The position numbers and the translations under genes are program-made. 64,000 nt of DNA from Pseudozyma flocculosa PF-1. Its lineage: Eukaryota; Basidiomycota; Ustilaginomycetes; Ustilaginales; Ustilaginaceae. The notes beneath the pieces are model-generated. The model saw nothing but the letters and a program-made list of their open reading frames with translations, did not search any database and was not told the DNA's origin. Location of the stretch: assembly GCF_000417875.1 (NCBI RefSeq), contig NW_006920878.1, positions 173,279-237,278 of the forward strand, written 5' to 3'. Positions 19,979-31,197 of this stretch are shown in pieces. Positions within the stretch are counted from its first letter, which is position 1; every line of letters begins with the position of its first letter.

Positions 19979-20578
19979 GGCGGTTCGGCGGATGGGGGGA
20001 GGCTATGCTGTGGAGGAGCAGCTGAGAAAGAAGATTGCTGTGGATCGTGCTGCGGATGGTCGATGTGGTCAGGCGGATGATGGGGGCAGCGGAGGATGGT
20101 GGCCAAAAGAAAGGGGTGCGAGGAGCGGCCCGCAACGTGCCCTCTGCGCTTTTTCGCCTACGCCCAAGCTGCAAGGTGGAGGGCAGGCTAGCAGAGACGC
20201 GCGGAGGCTGAGAGAGGACCGGGCCAAGCCAGGCCAGGCTAGCCTTCTGGCAGCAGCAGTCACAGCGGGGCAGCGCAGCGTAGCCGCAACGGTCAAGACG
20301 TCCACAATGACCATCTGGGAAGCGGCGGCGGCCATCTCGTTACGTGTATGTGAATGGGCGATGGCAAAAGCAGCAAGGCGATGGAGACGTTGCGCGCCGC
20401 AGTATTACAACATAGTACTAGCAAGTGGTGAAGGGAACCGGATGTCGTCAGGAGGGGGACCTCGAGGCCAGGATACCGCCGGGTAGGGATTGCGAGTCAA
20501 GCATCGGCCAGAGTGCTGACCTCGTCTATGGCAAGCCCGCTCGCGAAGTCGACTCGTTCGTCACCACCGCTGCGCCTC
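19979..20578. other. Spacer between RMD1-like start and SCH9 end
   Basis: I see no gene here. It should hold the promoter of the RMD1-like gene and the 3' end of SCH9, both minus strand. GGCCAGG words occur near 20226-20245. Confidence 0.45.
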
Positions 20579-23500
20579 CTACCGGTCCATGGTCTCGTCG
20601 TCGTCCCATGCGTCTTCGTCGTCGTCGTCGACGTCGGCGGCAGCCGTGCTGGACGCACGGGTGGCGGCATCCGTCACCTCCATTCGGCTCATTCCCAGGC
20701 TCGCGCCCGCCAGGCCGAACCCGCCGCTGCCGCGCCGGCCGCCAAAGCTGCCCGACGTGCTTCCCTCGTACGTCCCGCTGTAGCTGAACCCGCGAAACTT
20801 GTCCTGCACGCTCTTTGTCAGCGGGCCGTCATCGCCCTCGTCGTCCAGGCCGCCGGAGCGCTGGCTGTTGATGGCCATGCCCTTGCCCGCGCCGCCGCCG
20901 CCGCCACCGGCGCCACCGGCCTTTCCGTCGGCCAGCAGCACGCCGTTGTTGAGCGCCGACGTCGCGTCCGAAGCGTTGCCCTCGAACCCGGGGATGATGG
21001 TCATCTCGCGCAGATCCGTCTCGGTGAACTCGGGGTCAAAGTTGGCCACGCTCTCGTCAGACTCGACCAGCGGCTTGAAGGGAGGTGTGAGCTGCTTCTT
21101 GGATAGCGCGTCAAAGTCAATGTCCTTGAAGAAAGGGTGCTCCTTGAGATCCTGCGCGTCGCGCTGCGCACCAAGGCGGTGCTTGGGGTTGCGGTTGAGG
21201 AGCTGCAGGTGGAAAGAGCGAGCGGCCGCGCGGTACACTTTCGGATCAGCGAAAGACACCAAGCAAGAGGGCGACGGCGTTCGGGCCGGCCTGACAGCCT
21301 CTGCCGTGCACTGCCAAGACTCACCCCCTTGACAAACTGCTTGCCGTCGTCGCCAATCGCGCCGCGAGGGAACTTGATCTTGCCAAAGCAGATGTTGCGG
21401 TACATCTGCTGCGTGTCTTCTGCGTAGAACGGGCTCCAGCCGCAGCACATCTCAAACAGCAGCCTGCGCGCAGAGGACAGGGCGTGACACGGGAGTCCCA
21501 GAGAGTAAATGCACGAGGGCAGGATGGCACAAGGCTCGTCAGCGAGAGGCTCGAGGTGCGCTCACGGGGAGCCGGCGCCCATGCACCACACTCACACTCC
21601 GAGCGACCAGAAGTCGACCAGCTTGGAGTAGCCCGACTCGTCGAGGAGCACCTCGGGCGCGAGATATTCGGTCGTGCCGCAGAACGTGTTGGTCAGCTGC
21701 CCCGCGCCGAGGTCAGGCTTGCTGAGTCCAAAGTCGCACAAGGCCACGTGCCCGGTGGCGTCGAGCAAGATGTTTTCAGGCTTGAGGTCGCGGTAGACGA
21801 TGTTGTACTTGTGCAGGTGCTCGAGCGCCAGGACCAGCTCGGCGATGTAGAAGCGCGCCCGCTCCTCGGTGAACCGCCCCTCGCGTTGCAGGTGCCAGAA
21901 GAGCTCGCCGCCGGACTTGTAGTCGGTGACAAAGTAGAGCTCGGTGGCGCTCTGGAACGAGAACTTGAGGCCCACCAGGAAGGGGCAGTCGAGCGACTTT
22001 TCCAGAATCTTGCGCTCGCCCATGGTGTGGGTGACCTCCTTCTTCTGCGCAATCTCGCGCTTCGAGAGCACCTTCATCGCGTAGATGCGACGGGTGTCCT
22101 TCTTGCGCACCTGGAAGACGCGGCCAAAGGTGCCCTTTCCGATGAGTTTGAGGTACTCGAAGTCGTTGGGCGTCAGCTTCTTGGCGGCGAGCTTCTCGTA
22201 GGAGATCTGGATGCGGACCTCGCCGCGGTAGTGCTCGACGCCGTCCTCGTCCTCGCGCGCCACGAGCTGGTACCACTGGTCGCTCATCATCTTGTGGACA
22301 AAGCGCGCCCGGATCTCGCGCATGCCCAGGAAGCCCTCGTCCTCGGCGTGGCGGTCGTAGACGCTGATATAGATGGGCTGCTGCTCCTGTGTGACGTCAA
22401 AGGTCACCTCGTGCTTCCAAACCGGGTTGTGGTTTTGCCCCGTCCGCGACAGGGCGTCGGCCGGCGTGACTGTCTTTGCCCGCGTGCGGCCGCTCTCGCC
22501 CGCCTCGGTCCGTGGCACGGCTACGCCCTTGGCCGCCTCGCCCGACTCGTCGATAGGTTCGCGGCCGATAAACTCGTTCTTGTCGAACGAGACCACCGCG
22601 TACGGGCGCGCCTCGGGCGAGCTGGTGGCCAGGTTGCGTCCCGCCACGACCTTGATGGTTAGGTGCCCTCGAGGCGCAGCCGTGTTCCGCGTCGTGGTGC
22701 TGCTGCTGCCGCTGCTCGATGAGGACGGCGGCGTGGCGGTGCCAGAGAGCGGAGTGGGTCCCGGAGCGGCCATAGACGTCTTGTTCTTTGGCGGCGGCAG
22801 CTTCATCGTGAAGTCCGGGTCTGCGTCCACCAGTGATGGGCGGATTCGCCGTAAGCATCGCTTCGAAATCAGTGTCCAGCGCCGGTAGACCGGCAAAGGC
22901 TGCCCGGCCGAGACGAGGATGGCCACTTACCTGTCGTCGAGAGCGAGGTGGTTGGGATGCTGGCGTGGGATGTGACGCCGCCCGGCGTGCGGAAGCCGCC
23001 AGGGGTGAGGTCACCCGAGTTGTGAAGCGAGTTGTTGCTCTCATTGCGGCTGTGGAGCGAGGACTTGGACGGCGATCGATGCATCGACGCCGGCTGAGAG
23101 GGAGGCGCCAGAGCGTCAAAGGGGTTGCGCTCTGCGCCGCCAGAGCTGCTAGCCTTTGGCGTGGTCTGCGATGCGAAGGAACCAAGCACGGTGGCGACGG
23201 GAGTCAGCATGACGAGACTTGGCCCTCGTCTTGGGCAGGGCCACAGGGAACGATGATGCAGAGGATGCCGCACGACGTCGCAAGGTCGAGATGGACGTGA
23301 CAAGGGGAGTATGCGACGTTCGCAACGGTCGAGGCAAGTTGTCTGGCTGCAAGGGGAGCGGCCGACGAGCTTCGCCAGCGGCAGACGACGGCCTTGCCCG
23401 AAGGCGAGGCGAGGCTGCATGGCACATTGCCGTGGCCGGCACGGCAGCCCGGTTGGGCTCTCTAGGGTTCGCCCGAGTGCCTACGATTCGGAGACCGTTT

Positions 23501-23648
23501 GTCTGGGCGAGCCGCTTCGAGACCGGCTCGCTGCCAGCGCAGCTAGAAGGGGCGGAAGACCGTCGGGACAAGCCGCCGCACAACAGGGCCTCGAGCTCAC
23601 CTGATCGGCAGGACCCGCAGGCCACAGGCCCTTGAGCATGTTGGCCAT
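20579..23648 (-). CDS. SCH9: AGC kinase with N-terminal C2 domain, Sch9-type
   Basis: Five exons in coding order: 23648-23601, 23165-22931, 22820-21596, 21463-21325, 21202-20579, giving 756 residues. After a Ser-rich N-terminus (about 1-144), a C2 domain runs from GHLTIKVVAGRNLA (about 145-307). The kinase domain starts at FEYLKLIGKGTFGRVF (about 315), with the ATP lysine in YAMKVL (344), IVYRDLKPENILL (439 is the catalytic Asp), DFG at 457-459 and the PDK1-type activation loop TFCGTTEYLAPE (T473). The C-tail holds a Gly-rich insert, the hydrophobic motif FRGFSY (685-690, phosphosite S689) and an acidic end. C2 plus AGC kinase with this motif defines Sch9/Sck, the TORC1-dependent nutrient and growth kinase. 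Intron 1 is unusually long (435 nt). An in-frame ATG at 23210, 15 codons upstream of exon 2, could serve as an alternative start (MLTPVATVLGSF). Confidence 0.93.
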
Positions 23649-25519
23649 GACGGGGTTCGGCCCAGGTGGTGTTGGTGGTGGTGGCGGTGGCGATGGCGGT
23701 GGGAGTGGTGACGGTGACTTGCACAGTGCAATGGGTGCGATCAGTCAGAACGTAGTCTGATATGCAGGCAAATCTACCTCCCGTGCTGGAGTCTAGGTGG
23801 GAGGTGGCGATCCAAATTGACTCGTCTGAATATCGAAAGGCGGAAAGCACAGGACAAGGGCCTGTAGATGAGAAGCGTCGCAGGAGGGGGCGGATGAGGA
23901 CGCTGTGCAGGAGGGCGCAACGCCGGCAGGTTGTGCTGTCGGTGTCAAGAACGACAAGCTGCCACCGCGGAGAGCTGCCACAGCTGACGGTGTTGTCAGG
24001 GGCGCGGAGGATCGATTCCGGCCTCGGCGTTGGTGGAGGGCTCCGGCGACGGCGTCGAGGCTGGTGTCGCGCAGACGATTCGAGGGGGCGTCTATGGCAA
24101 GGAGAAAGACGGCGCAACCGGCTCGACCCGAGACTGTTCTCGCCGACGACTTTCGGGCGAGGCCGAGGATCAACGCGTGGGCGCAAAGACAAGGTGCAGC
24201 TCCGCAACGAAACGAACGCGCGCGCGAGCTCTGCTAGAGGCTAGGGTGTAGGTGAGTCCGGATGCGGGCCGTGCCGAGAGGTGACCCGGCCGGACGAGCA
24301 GGGTCGGTCGAGATCGAGGCGTCGGTCGGCACGACGACAGTTGGCGTAAGAGAGTGACGAGGGTGCAGAGGTTGCGGTGGTCGAGAAGACGAGATCGGGG
24401 CGAGGACGGCAATGGTGGCGCGAAAGGTACAGTGGCGATGGTGGTGGAGGTGGTATGGAAGAGGTGCAGCTAGTCAAAGTGAGCATCGGCACAGGGGCAG
24501 CCAGCGGCAGAGAGGGCGAGGAATGGGGTCAGGCGGTCGTCGCCCGCTCGAGGCCACGGCAGGCAGGCCAATGCGCCAGCGCCGCCGACGCCGAAGACGC
24601 ACGCACGCACGCACGTACGTGGCTTTGAAGGCCTTGCAGGTCCTCTGTTCTGTCGGCGACTGCCCCCCGCCTCTGAGCACCGGCAGCCTTTTTGCCCAGG
24701 CCACGGGGCCTCCACGAAAAACCAGGAGGGCTGCCCAGAGAGGCCCAACCCATGCCAGCCACCCACGCACGCGGGAACCCTCTGGTCGGCGGCTTAGGCG
24801 GCAGGCAAGCGCGCTGGCTCGACCGCAGGCCACCCACCAAGCTAAGCTTCGGCACCGGCACGCGGCCCGACGACGACGACGAAATGACGGCGTGCTGCCT
24901 GTCGGAGACAGGCCGGAGACGGCCCGACTCTTCTTGCCTCCACGGTACGGCTGGCGCCAGAACTTGCCAGGCGTTGTTGGCCCCCTGGTGACCAGCCAGC
25001 CAGCCTACAGCTGCGACAGCGCGCTCCAGTCCCGGAGGCACCTGCCGCCAAACGTCTCGTCTCGCCGCTATCGTATCGTGTGTGCGCCTGCGGCAGTCTT
25101 GTGTGTCGCTCAATCGGACAGCAGCGCAGGTCATCTCTGGCCAGCAGCAGCAGCAGCAACAGGCCACAGCCGCTCGAGCAGCACAGAAGAGGCTCGGAAG
25201 TCGGCCTGCGGGGACGAAAGTGCCGTGCCCATTCTTGCCCTTGCAGACCGAGCAAGACGGGGTGCAAGGATGCTACGATCATGATGGTGTGATGGTGTTG
25301 CGGGCAGGCGGAAGTGCAAGCGTCGGATCTCGGAGGCGAGCGAGGGTCGGTCAGATGCGCGTGATGGCGAAGCCAGCCAGGATGCCAGCCGCCAGGCTGG
25401 CCGCTTTCTTGCAGTATCCGGTGGACCGGACGCTCCATCCGCACGCTCCCCGCTCCCTAGCAGCCACGACAGGCAGGAAGAGCTACAGAGGAGGAGTTGC
25501 GATTGAGTCGAGCGGCCCT
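23649..25519. other. Divergent spacer between SCH9 and the dehydrogenase
   Basis: I see no gene in about 1.9 kb. On the minus strand immediately upstream of the SCH9 ATG there is a CAC/CGC trinucleotide tract (about 23665-23715). Frames on both strands around 24400-25300 are Arg/Ala/Gly-rich, compete with equal-length frames on the other strand, and match no family I know. A non-coding RNA cannot be excluded by eye. Confidence 0.45.
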
Positions 25520-25552
25520 CCTTTGGCCCTCCTTTGTCCCACCTTTGGCCCA
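25520..25552 (+). promoter_or_regulatory. Triple 11-bp CCTTTGG repeat upstream of the dehydrogenase
   Basis: CCTTTGG, CCTTTGT and CCTTTGG start at 25520, 25531 and 25542. The exact 11 bp spacing puts them on one face of the helix. The array ends about 24 bp before the TATA box. It looks like an operator for a multimeric or cooperative factor; the factor is unknown. Confidence 0.5.
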
Positions 25553-25575
25553 GCCGACTGGACTAGGTGGTTGGA

Positions 25576-25583
25576 TATATAAG
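25576..25583 (+). promoter_or_regulatory. TATA box of the short-chain dehydrogenase gene
   Basis: TATATAAG lies 92 bp before the ATG at 25675. It is the best match to a canonical TATA box in the window and suggests a strongly regulated promoter. Confidence 0.6.
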
Positions 25584-25674
25584 AGGCCATCGCCGTCGTC
25601 ACTTCGTGGCCGGCGGATACCTTCCTCGTTCGCACCCTCTCCGAGGACCGCCACACATCTCGCCAGCCAGCATC

Positions 25675-27109
25675 ATGTCATCGTCCGCCGACCGCGCCCG
25701 CAATCGCATCGAACTGCTGGTGCCCAACCTGACGCCCCACGGTGCCGTGGCGCCGCTGGGCCACGACGCCTGCCATGGTCCGATGACCTCGGAGCACATT
25801 GTCATCGTCCTCGGCGTCGGACCGGGGCTGGGGCTCAGCATCGCGCGCACATTCGCGTCGCGCGGCTACACGGTCGCCATCCTCTCTCGATCCAAGGCCC
25901 GCCTCGATGCGTGGGCCGCAGAGCTGGATCAGGCCTCGAAGCAGGTCGAAGCGTCGAGCGGGGGGGCGGCCGCCTTCGAGTGTGATGCCCTCGACCCGGT
26001 CAGCATCCGGACCGCCGTCGCAAACGTCCGCAGCCACTGGCCGGAGAGGAGGATTGGGACGGCAATCTACAACGCCAGCATTCGGGTGAGGAGCGGATTC
26101 ATGGACCTCGACGGAGAGAAGGTCAAGCAGAGCGTCGATGGCAGCATGTGAGTTGGCTTGGCGCTGCTGGCTTGCTCGAGCATGGCTCGCCGCTGTCGAT
26201 GTTTGGAACCGCTACCGCCCTGGCCTGGAGCTCACCTTGGTCCCGACTGCTTGCGTCTCCGCGAGGCCTGCCAGTACGGGAGGATTCGCATTCGCCCAAG
26301 CCGCCCTAGAGTCCATGCTCGAGCACGGCAGAGGTGGCTCCCTCATCTTCACCGGCGCCACCAGCTCGATCCGTGGTCGTGAGTGCCCGCGAGCGTCCCG
26401 CGCCGCTACTCGCCCGCGTTGTCGACCAGGACCGTCGCTGACCTCCATACGTCCCCTGTCGCCTGACCCGTGTCTCGACGGCCGCGAATCGACCAGGCGA
26501 GAACTTTGCCGCCTTCGCTGCAGCCAGTGAGTCGCCCTGGCTAGCCGCCGTCCTTGACCGAGTGCTGCGAGGACTGTCGTGGTGTTGACCGCTCGCCATG
26601 TCCCCTCTCGCTTCCCCTTTCGCCATCGACAGAGTCCGGACTGAGGGCCATGTGCCAGGTACGTAGCATCGACGCCGCAGCATCCTCGCACCACACGACG
26701 GAAGCTGATTACCCCTGGGCGCTCCGGGCTGCCCTCGCACGGCGCAGTCGATGGCCAAAGAGTTTGGGCCGCGCAACATCCACGTCGCCCACGTCATCGT
26801 CGATGGCCTCATCGAGTCGCAGCAGGCCCTCGACTTCTTCGGCATGCCAAAGGGCAGCCGCTTCCCCGATGGAGGGGTGAGTCCGCCGCGCCCTCCGCTT
26901 CTTTCCGTGTCCTTGCCCTCTCGGCCATGCGAGGCTGACGGTGATGCACCACAACATACTACTCGCGCGTCGGCTGGCCCCACGCGTGTGTGACTGCTCA
27001 GGTCCTCTACCCGCCGCAGATGGCCAAGACCTGGCTCTTCCTTGCGCAGCAGCATCCCGGCAGCTGGACGCACGAGCTCGACCTCCGCCCGGCCAAAGAG
27101 CACTTCTAA
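25675..27109 (+). CDS. Atypical short-chain dehydrogenase/reductase lacking the catalytic Tyr
   Basis: Six exons, 25675-26147, 26275-26378, 26497-26526, 26633-26658, 26748-26876 and 27002-27109, give 289 residues. Two internal exons are only 30 and 26 nt. A Rossmann fold opens at about residue 42: EHIVIVLGVGPGLGLSIART with a GxGxxxxG-type nucleotide loop, then a short ILSRS after strand 2. The usual catalytic region reads GATSSIRGRENFAAFAAAKS. The YxxxK motif appears as FAAAK, with Lys kept and Tyr replaced by Phe. From memory, a subfamily of bacterial and fungal SDRs shares this Phe and the following SMAKEFGPRNIHVAHVIVDG, so the change is probably old rather than damage. Substrate and activity are unknown. 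The ~38-residue N-terminal extension is not mitochondrial-like, and a start at the later in-frame Met (MTSEHIVIVL) is also possible. Confidence 0.85.
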
Positions 27110-27680
27110 CCTCGCATGTGCATGGCCATGCAGAACGTCATGATCGGGCCCGTTCTATCCTCGTATCTTTCAGACGCAATGTGTGTTTAGGTGTTTTTTA
27201 GAGCGGTGCCTCACGAGAGGCCCCGCAATCGAGGGTGTGTGATTGGCTTTAGGTAGGTGTGGGTTAGGGCAATTGTGTTGTTACATTGGAGGCAGAGGGG
27301 AGCTCCTGGATGACGAGGTCGACCGCTACCGTCGGCAAGACTGTCGAGTGGAAGAGGGAAGCAAGCAGCGATGGTCGTGACGGTTAAGCAAGCTGAGCAC
27401 GAAGCGCCTCGACGATGAGGAAGGAGAGGACCGGTGGCATCGATGTGACACTTACCGAAGGCGAGACGAGTCCAGTCAAGACCAGCAGGCGGCACTCGGA
27501 TCCTCGTAACCGGCTCGACCGCGGCTCCTCGAGGTCCCCGCGCTTCCGGCACCATCACGATCCTTTACTCCCGGAACCAGCGGCCACAGGACAGTGGCTT
27601 GATGTCGAGAGCGTCGGACCTAGACGGCGACATCGGCAGGAGAGGCCATCGTGGAGACCGTGGCTTGGAGGGCGAGTCGA
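27110..27680. other. Tail-to-tail spacer, dehydrogenase and RPL41
   Basis: This is 3' UTR territory for both genes. I see no coding region. It is less GC-rich than its surroundings around 27180-27280. A telomere-like GGTTAGGG near 27264 is a single occurrence. Confidence 0.45.
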
Positions 27681-27758
27681 TTACTTGGATCGGGCACGCA
27701 TCTTTCTGCGCTTCCTACGAAGACGGCGCATACGCTTCTTTCTCCACTTGGCTCGCAT
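27681..27758 (-). CDS. RPL41: 60S ribosomal protein eL41 (25 residues)
   Basis: A 25-codon frame from the ATG at 27758 to TAA at 27681 encodes an extremely basic peptide beginning MRAKWRKKRMRRLRRK and ending RRKMRARSK. It matches the near-invariant eL41 family, whose members are 24-26 residues. eL41 is a single helix bridging the two ribosomal subunits. Gene finders commonly miss it because of its length. Directly upstream a splice acceptor (CTCCGCAG, exon resuming at 27768) lies 10 bases before the ATG. A good GTGAGT donor sits at 28051, so a 283 nt intron in the 5' UTR (27769-28051) is likely, as is common for fungal ribosomal genes. The intron is inferred; the peptide is read directly. Confidence 0.93.
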   Translation of the reverse strand: MRAKWRKKRMRRLRRKRRKMRARSK

Positions 27759-29295
27759 CTTGGCAACTCTGCGGAGGTCGCCAGTGGGGAGCGGAGGCAG
27801 GGTGGGCGTACAAGGTGAGCTTCAGGTGTTCCGGGGACGGTGCTGGACTGCCGAGCTGCGCAGAGGCACATCCGAGGCAAGGCTGGCGGAGGCCCGGCTG
27901 AGCGCCTCGAGGCCCGCTGGCGAGCAGGAATGTCGGTGATGCCGCCCGTAGAGCCGTGTCGATGTCGCTTGGCCTTTCGCAAAGCCGCTGGCGATGTCGA
28001 AGAACCCGGCGAAGACGACGGCAACGACGACCAAGCCGAAGGGATACTCACGATGTCGACTAAAACGAGAGCTGTTGGTGGGGGAAAGGAGAGTGGAGTT
28101 GACTCGCACTCGGCGCGCACTTTGTACTCTGACCGGCCGTCAGCTTGGCCTGGGCCCGCCCGACCCGCTGGCCTGGCTGGGCTTGGTCTGGCCTGGGCGA
28201 GCGACCGCCTGACCAACCACCTGACCGCCTTGGCCCATGCAACGCTGCGGCTGGGTCGCCCGCCTCTTGATTTTCGCCTGTGCTCACGCTCGCCCGTCGC
28301 CCATGCCCCTCCACTTGGCGTGGCCCTGCAAAAAGGCCAGCGGTTTATGCTGCGGCGTTGCCAGCCTCGGCCGAGGTTCTCGATCGGGCGGCGTAAGTAC
28401 GCATGCGGGCACCAGGGCCCGATGAAGCCCGACTGCCGATTTTAGATAGATGTGCCGTTCGGATCCGACTCTGTCGAACTCCGCCTCTCGCTCTGCCTGC
28501 CCGAGCCCACCAAGCGCCTTTCGCGGGCTGGGTCTAGCGCTTCCAGACCCCTCTCCAACGAGCACATGCAATGGATAGACTCGGTCTTGGCGGGATAGGG
28601 CGGGCGCACACCGACTTCGGTGGATGCGCAGAAGCAACGATGGCAGCAAAATGGTTGCGGCTGGCGATCGTGCACAGGCTGGCCAGGGAAGAAAGCCGCG
28701 TCCGCACGATGCGCCATGGACCGATGGCGAAACGAGATAAAAGGGGCAGAAATCGATGCGAAAAGACCGAGGGTCGCTGGCCGACTCAGCACAGCAACGG
28801 ATGCACGAGATGCGGAGATGGGAGGCGCTTGGTAGCTGTACATGAGACGACGTCCGTTGCACCTCGGACTTGTACATCCCGCCATGGCTTCGGGGAGTCG
28901 GCAGTCGGGTGTGTCGAGTTGACGCTGGGAATTGAGGTGCGAAGGGCAACAGCGCGCCGCCACGAGCCCCAATAACCGTGACTGAGCACTGCGAGGCGAG
29001 CGGGCGTCGATGCGGCGGGACAGGCTCAGCTTCGAGCTGCTCAACGCGGTACTTATCCTGCAGGCGCTGCGCGCGCACGGACGAAGATACGATGGCATGC
29101 ATGCTGTGGGCTCGCCGTCCCTTCTCGGGGGCAGATGTTAGCGCCCCCAACCTCGAAGGCGACGGGGCTAGACGGCCAAGGGGCCCGTCTGGTGGGGGTG
29201 ATAGTACAAGAAGGCTTTCAAGAGAGTCGCTCGCCCGATCCTTCGCCTCGGCGGGCTGCCGCGCGCAGCGAGGTGCATCGACCGCACCGACGAGT
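27759..29295. other. RPL41 leader and promoter, RPB6 3' flank
   Basis: The first ~300 bp is the inferred RPL41 5' UTR intron and leader on the minus strand. CCTGGC and GGCCTGG words cluster at 28145-28202. The rest has long but low-complexity frames on both strands that I do not accept as genes. No tRNA-like box pair was seen. Confidence 0.45.
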
Positions 29296-30033
29296 TTAGT
29301 CGCTGGTGATGAGCTCAGATACGGTCCAGTCCTCGTAGGTACCATCCGGCAGGTATCTTCGGACCACGAGCGGGATCTTCTTTGCCGCAAGCTCCTTCAT
29401 GGCGATCTCGAGCGGATCAGTCTCGCCCTCTGTCGGCACAAGCACCGGCGCGTTCATGCTGTCGCGGCGTCGCGGGAAGGCGACGGGGAGGGAGAAGGAC
29501 GTCAGCCAAAGGTTCCCAACGACACGGCAGGACGCGTCGGGCCGTGGATCACCGGGCGGCCTCAGACGCAGGCACAGACCCAGCAGTGCCGTATCTCGCA
29601 GTGCAAGATCCAACAACAGGCGGACTAGCGACGCTCGCGCGGCGCCTGGGCTTCTCACCTGATCTGCAGGGCTCTTGTGCCGAGGATGCGTGCACGCTCG
29701 TACTTGGTCATGTATGGCGTGGTGATGCGTTCGGCGTTTGGCTGGCCCGCCACTGCGCCGTTGGGGTCACCTCCTGCGCTCGAGTGGACGATGCCGTTTG
29801 CGTCGTCGGCGGCCGGGTCGTCGACCTGGTCGTCGGCCAAGTCATCCGCGTCAAACTGCTCGTCGTTGTCGTCGTAGAAGCTGGCAGGCGATCGGCGGCA
29901 GCGAGCCGATGCAGTCGGATGGAGGCGAAGGACGACCGAGGGTCAGAACACACGAAAGACATAGGCGCACTCGAGCAGATGGGGGCGGAGAGCCGACTCA
30001 CGTCTCTTCGCCTGCGTCTTCTCGGTCGGACAT
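29296..30033 (-). CDS. RPB6: RNA polymerase I/II/III common subunit RPB6 (ABC23)
   Basis: Three exons in coding order, 30033-30002, 29880-29659 and 29458-29296, give 138 residues. The N-terminus is acidic ([17 protein letters not shown]), as in all RPB6 proteins. The conserved core starts at [20 protein letters not shown], crosses the last junction at [11 protein letters not shown], and continues through [14 protein letters not shown] and [19 protein letters not shown]. The length is close to human (127) and yeast (155) RPB6. It is an essential omega-like assembly subunit of all three nuclear polymerases. The gene is divergent from the chitin synthase gene, with 1.16 kb between the starts. 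A CA-rich stretch (CACAGCACACCACAGCACAG) runs into the ATG on the sense strand. Confidence 0.96.
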
Positions 30034-31197
30034 GGTGCTGTGCTGTGGTGTGCTGTGCCGCGGTGAAAGCGGTCGAGAGTGCCCTGAGCGTGTGTATCGA
30101 GACCAACGGAAGGAAGCAGGCTGGAACTGTGGGCGTGTTTGTGTGACTGTCCTGTGGGTCGAGCAGGGCAAGGGCTGGGCTGGCTGGTTGGCAGTAGAGT
30201 GACGACGATGCGAAGGGGTTGAAGGCGGAGAGGGAGGGTCTAGCAGGCTGGGGATGGCAGCTGCGACCGACGAGGGCGTGGCCAAGTTTGGGAAAAAGTG
30301 GAGCGAGCCAGGCCCGAGTCCCGGAAATCTGGAAATCGGGGCCTCGGAGCGTGGCAGCTGCCGGGTCCCCGATTCGGGTACCCCGGCCTGCGTGCGCGCG
30401 GGCCAGGCTATATAGGCCTCGCCTGCCTCTTGCCGAGCGTGCATGCAGGCGGGAGGCGCCGAGGGCGGGGTCGCCCTGCCTAGGCCAAGAGGCAGAGCCG
30501 GTCGAGGCCAGGGTACGGTGTTGGGCTGGGCTGCTCTGCTCTGTGGCCCCACTCTCGCCGGCGTTCACTCTGCCGGCCATCCTCCGGAGCTCGCGACGGG
30601 TTTGACCCTCCTGGCATCGAGCAGGCCCACAGCGCACAAGCGCGCGCCCTCGACTGCGCAGTCGACAACCAAGGCCATCTCGACCACAGCTGGCTCACCG
30701 CGGCACCCATGCCAATAAGAATCTCTAATCTCAATCGCTCTACCTGGCTCAACGAGCGCTCTCCAGCACGTCGTGCTGTCCGAGGCGTGGAGCCAAGGGT
30801 GGCCAGGATGTCGCAGCCACCGCCCGGCTCATTGTGCGGGGTTGCTGGACGCCAAGCCACGCTAGCTGCTGCCCAATAGACTCCGCGAGCCCGTCGAGAA
30901 ACGGCCAACAGATTGGCAGGCGTGGGCCGAAGGGGAAGGCCTTTGCGTGCGCTGCTGCACCACCAACCACCATCACCACCCTGCCCCCCTCATCCGCCTC
31001 CCCCTCTCCACACACTCGCTTTCTCGGCCCGTCCCTCTCCTCCCCCTCCTCTCCCTGCGGCCCTGACCCACACCCCTTGGCGTCGGACCGTCCTGGAGAC
31101 GGCTCAGACGACCTAGCTGCTCATCTCTCTCCATCCTGCTGCAAGAGTGCTCCCTTCCCAGATTGATCCGGACCGGCCTTTCGCCGCATGGCCCGCC
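30034..31197. other. Divergent promoter of RPB6 and chitin synthase
   Basis: I see no gene here. An isolated CTATATAG (30408-30415) lies about 375 bp from the RPB6 ATG and 780 bp from the chitin synthase ATG and could serve either. A CAC/CCA tract at about 30958-30980 lies 218 bp before the chitin synthase ATG on its sense strand, followed by C/T-rich leader. Confidence 0.5.

Noticed and set aside
24412..25284. 290-codon plus-strand frame in the SCH9-SDR spacer
   Set aside because: Arg/Gln/Ala-rich, overlapped by similar frames on the minus strand, and no domain signature.
27258..27275. Telomere-like GGTTAGGG
   Set aside because: A single occurrence in a spacer with no array; chance match.
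28442..29098. 218-codon minus-strand frame between RPL41 and RPB6
   Set aside because: Ser/Arg/Cys-rich composition, competing equal frames on other strands and no homology pattern.
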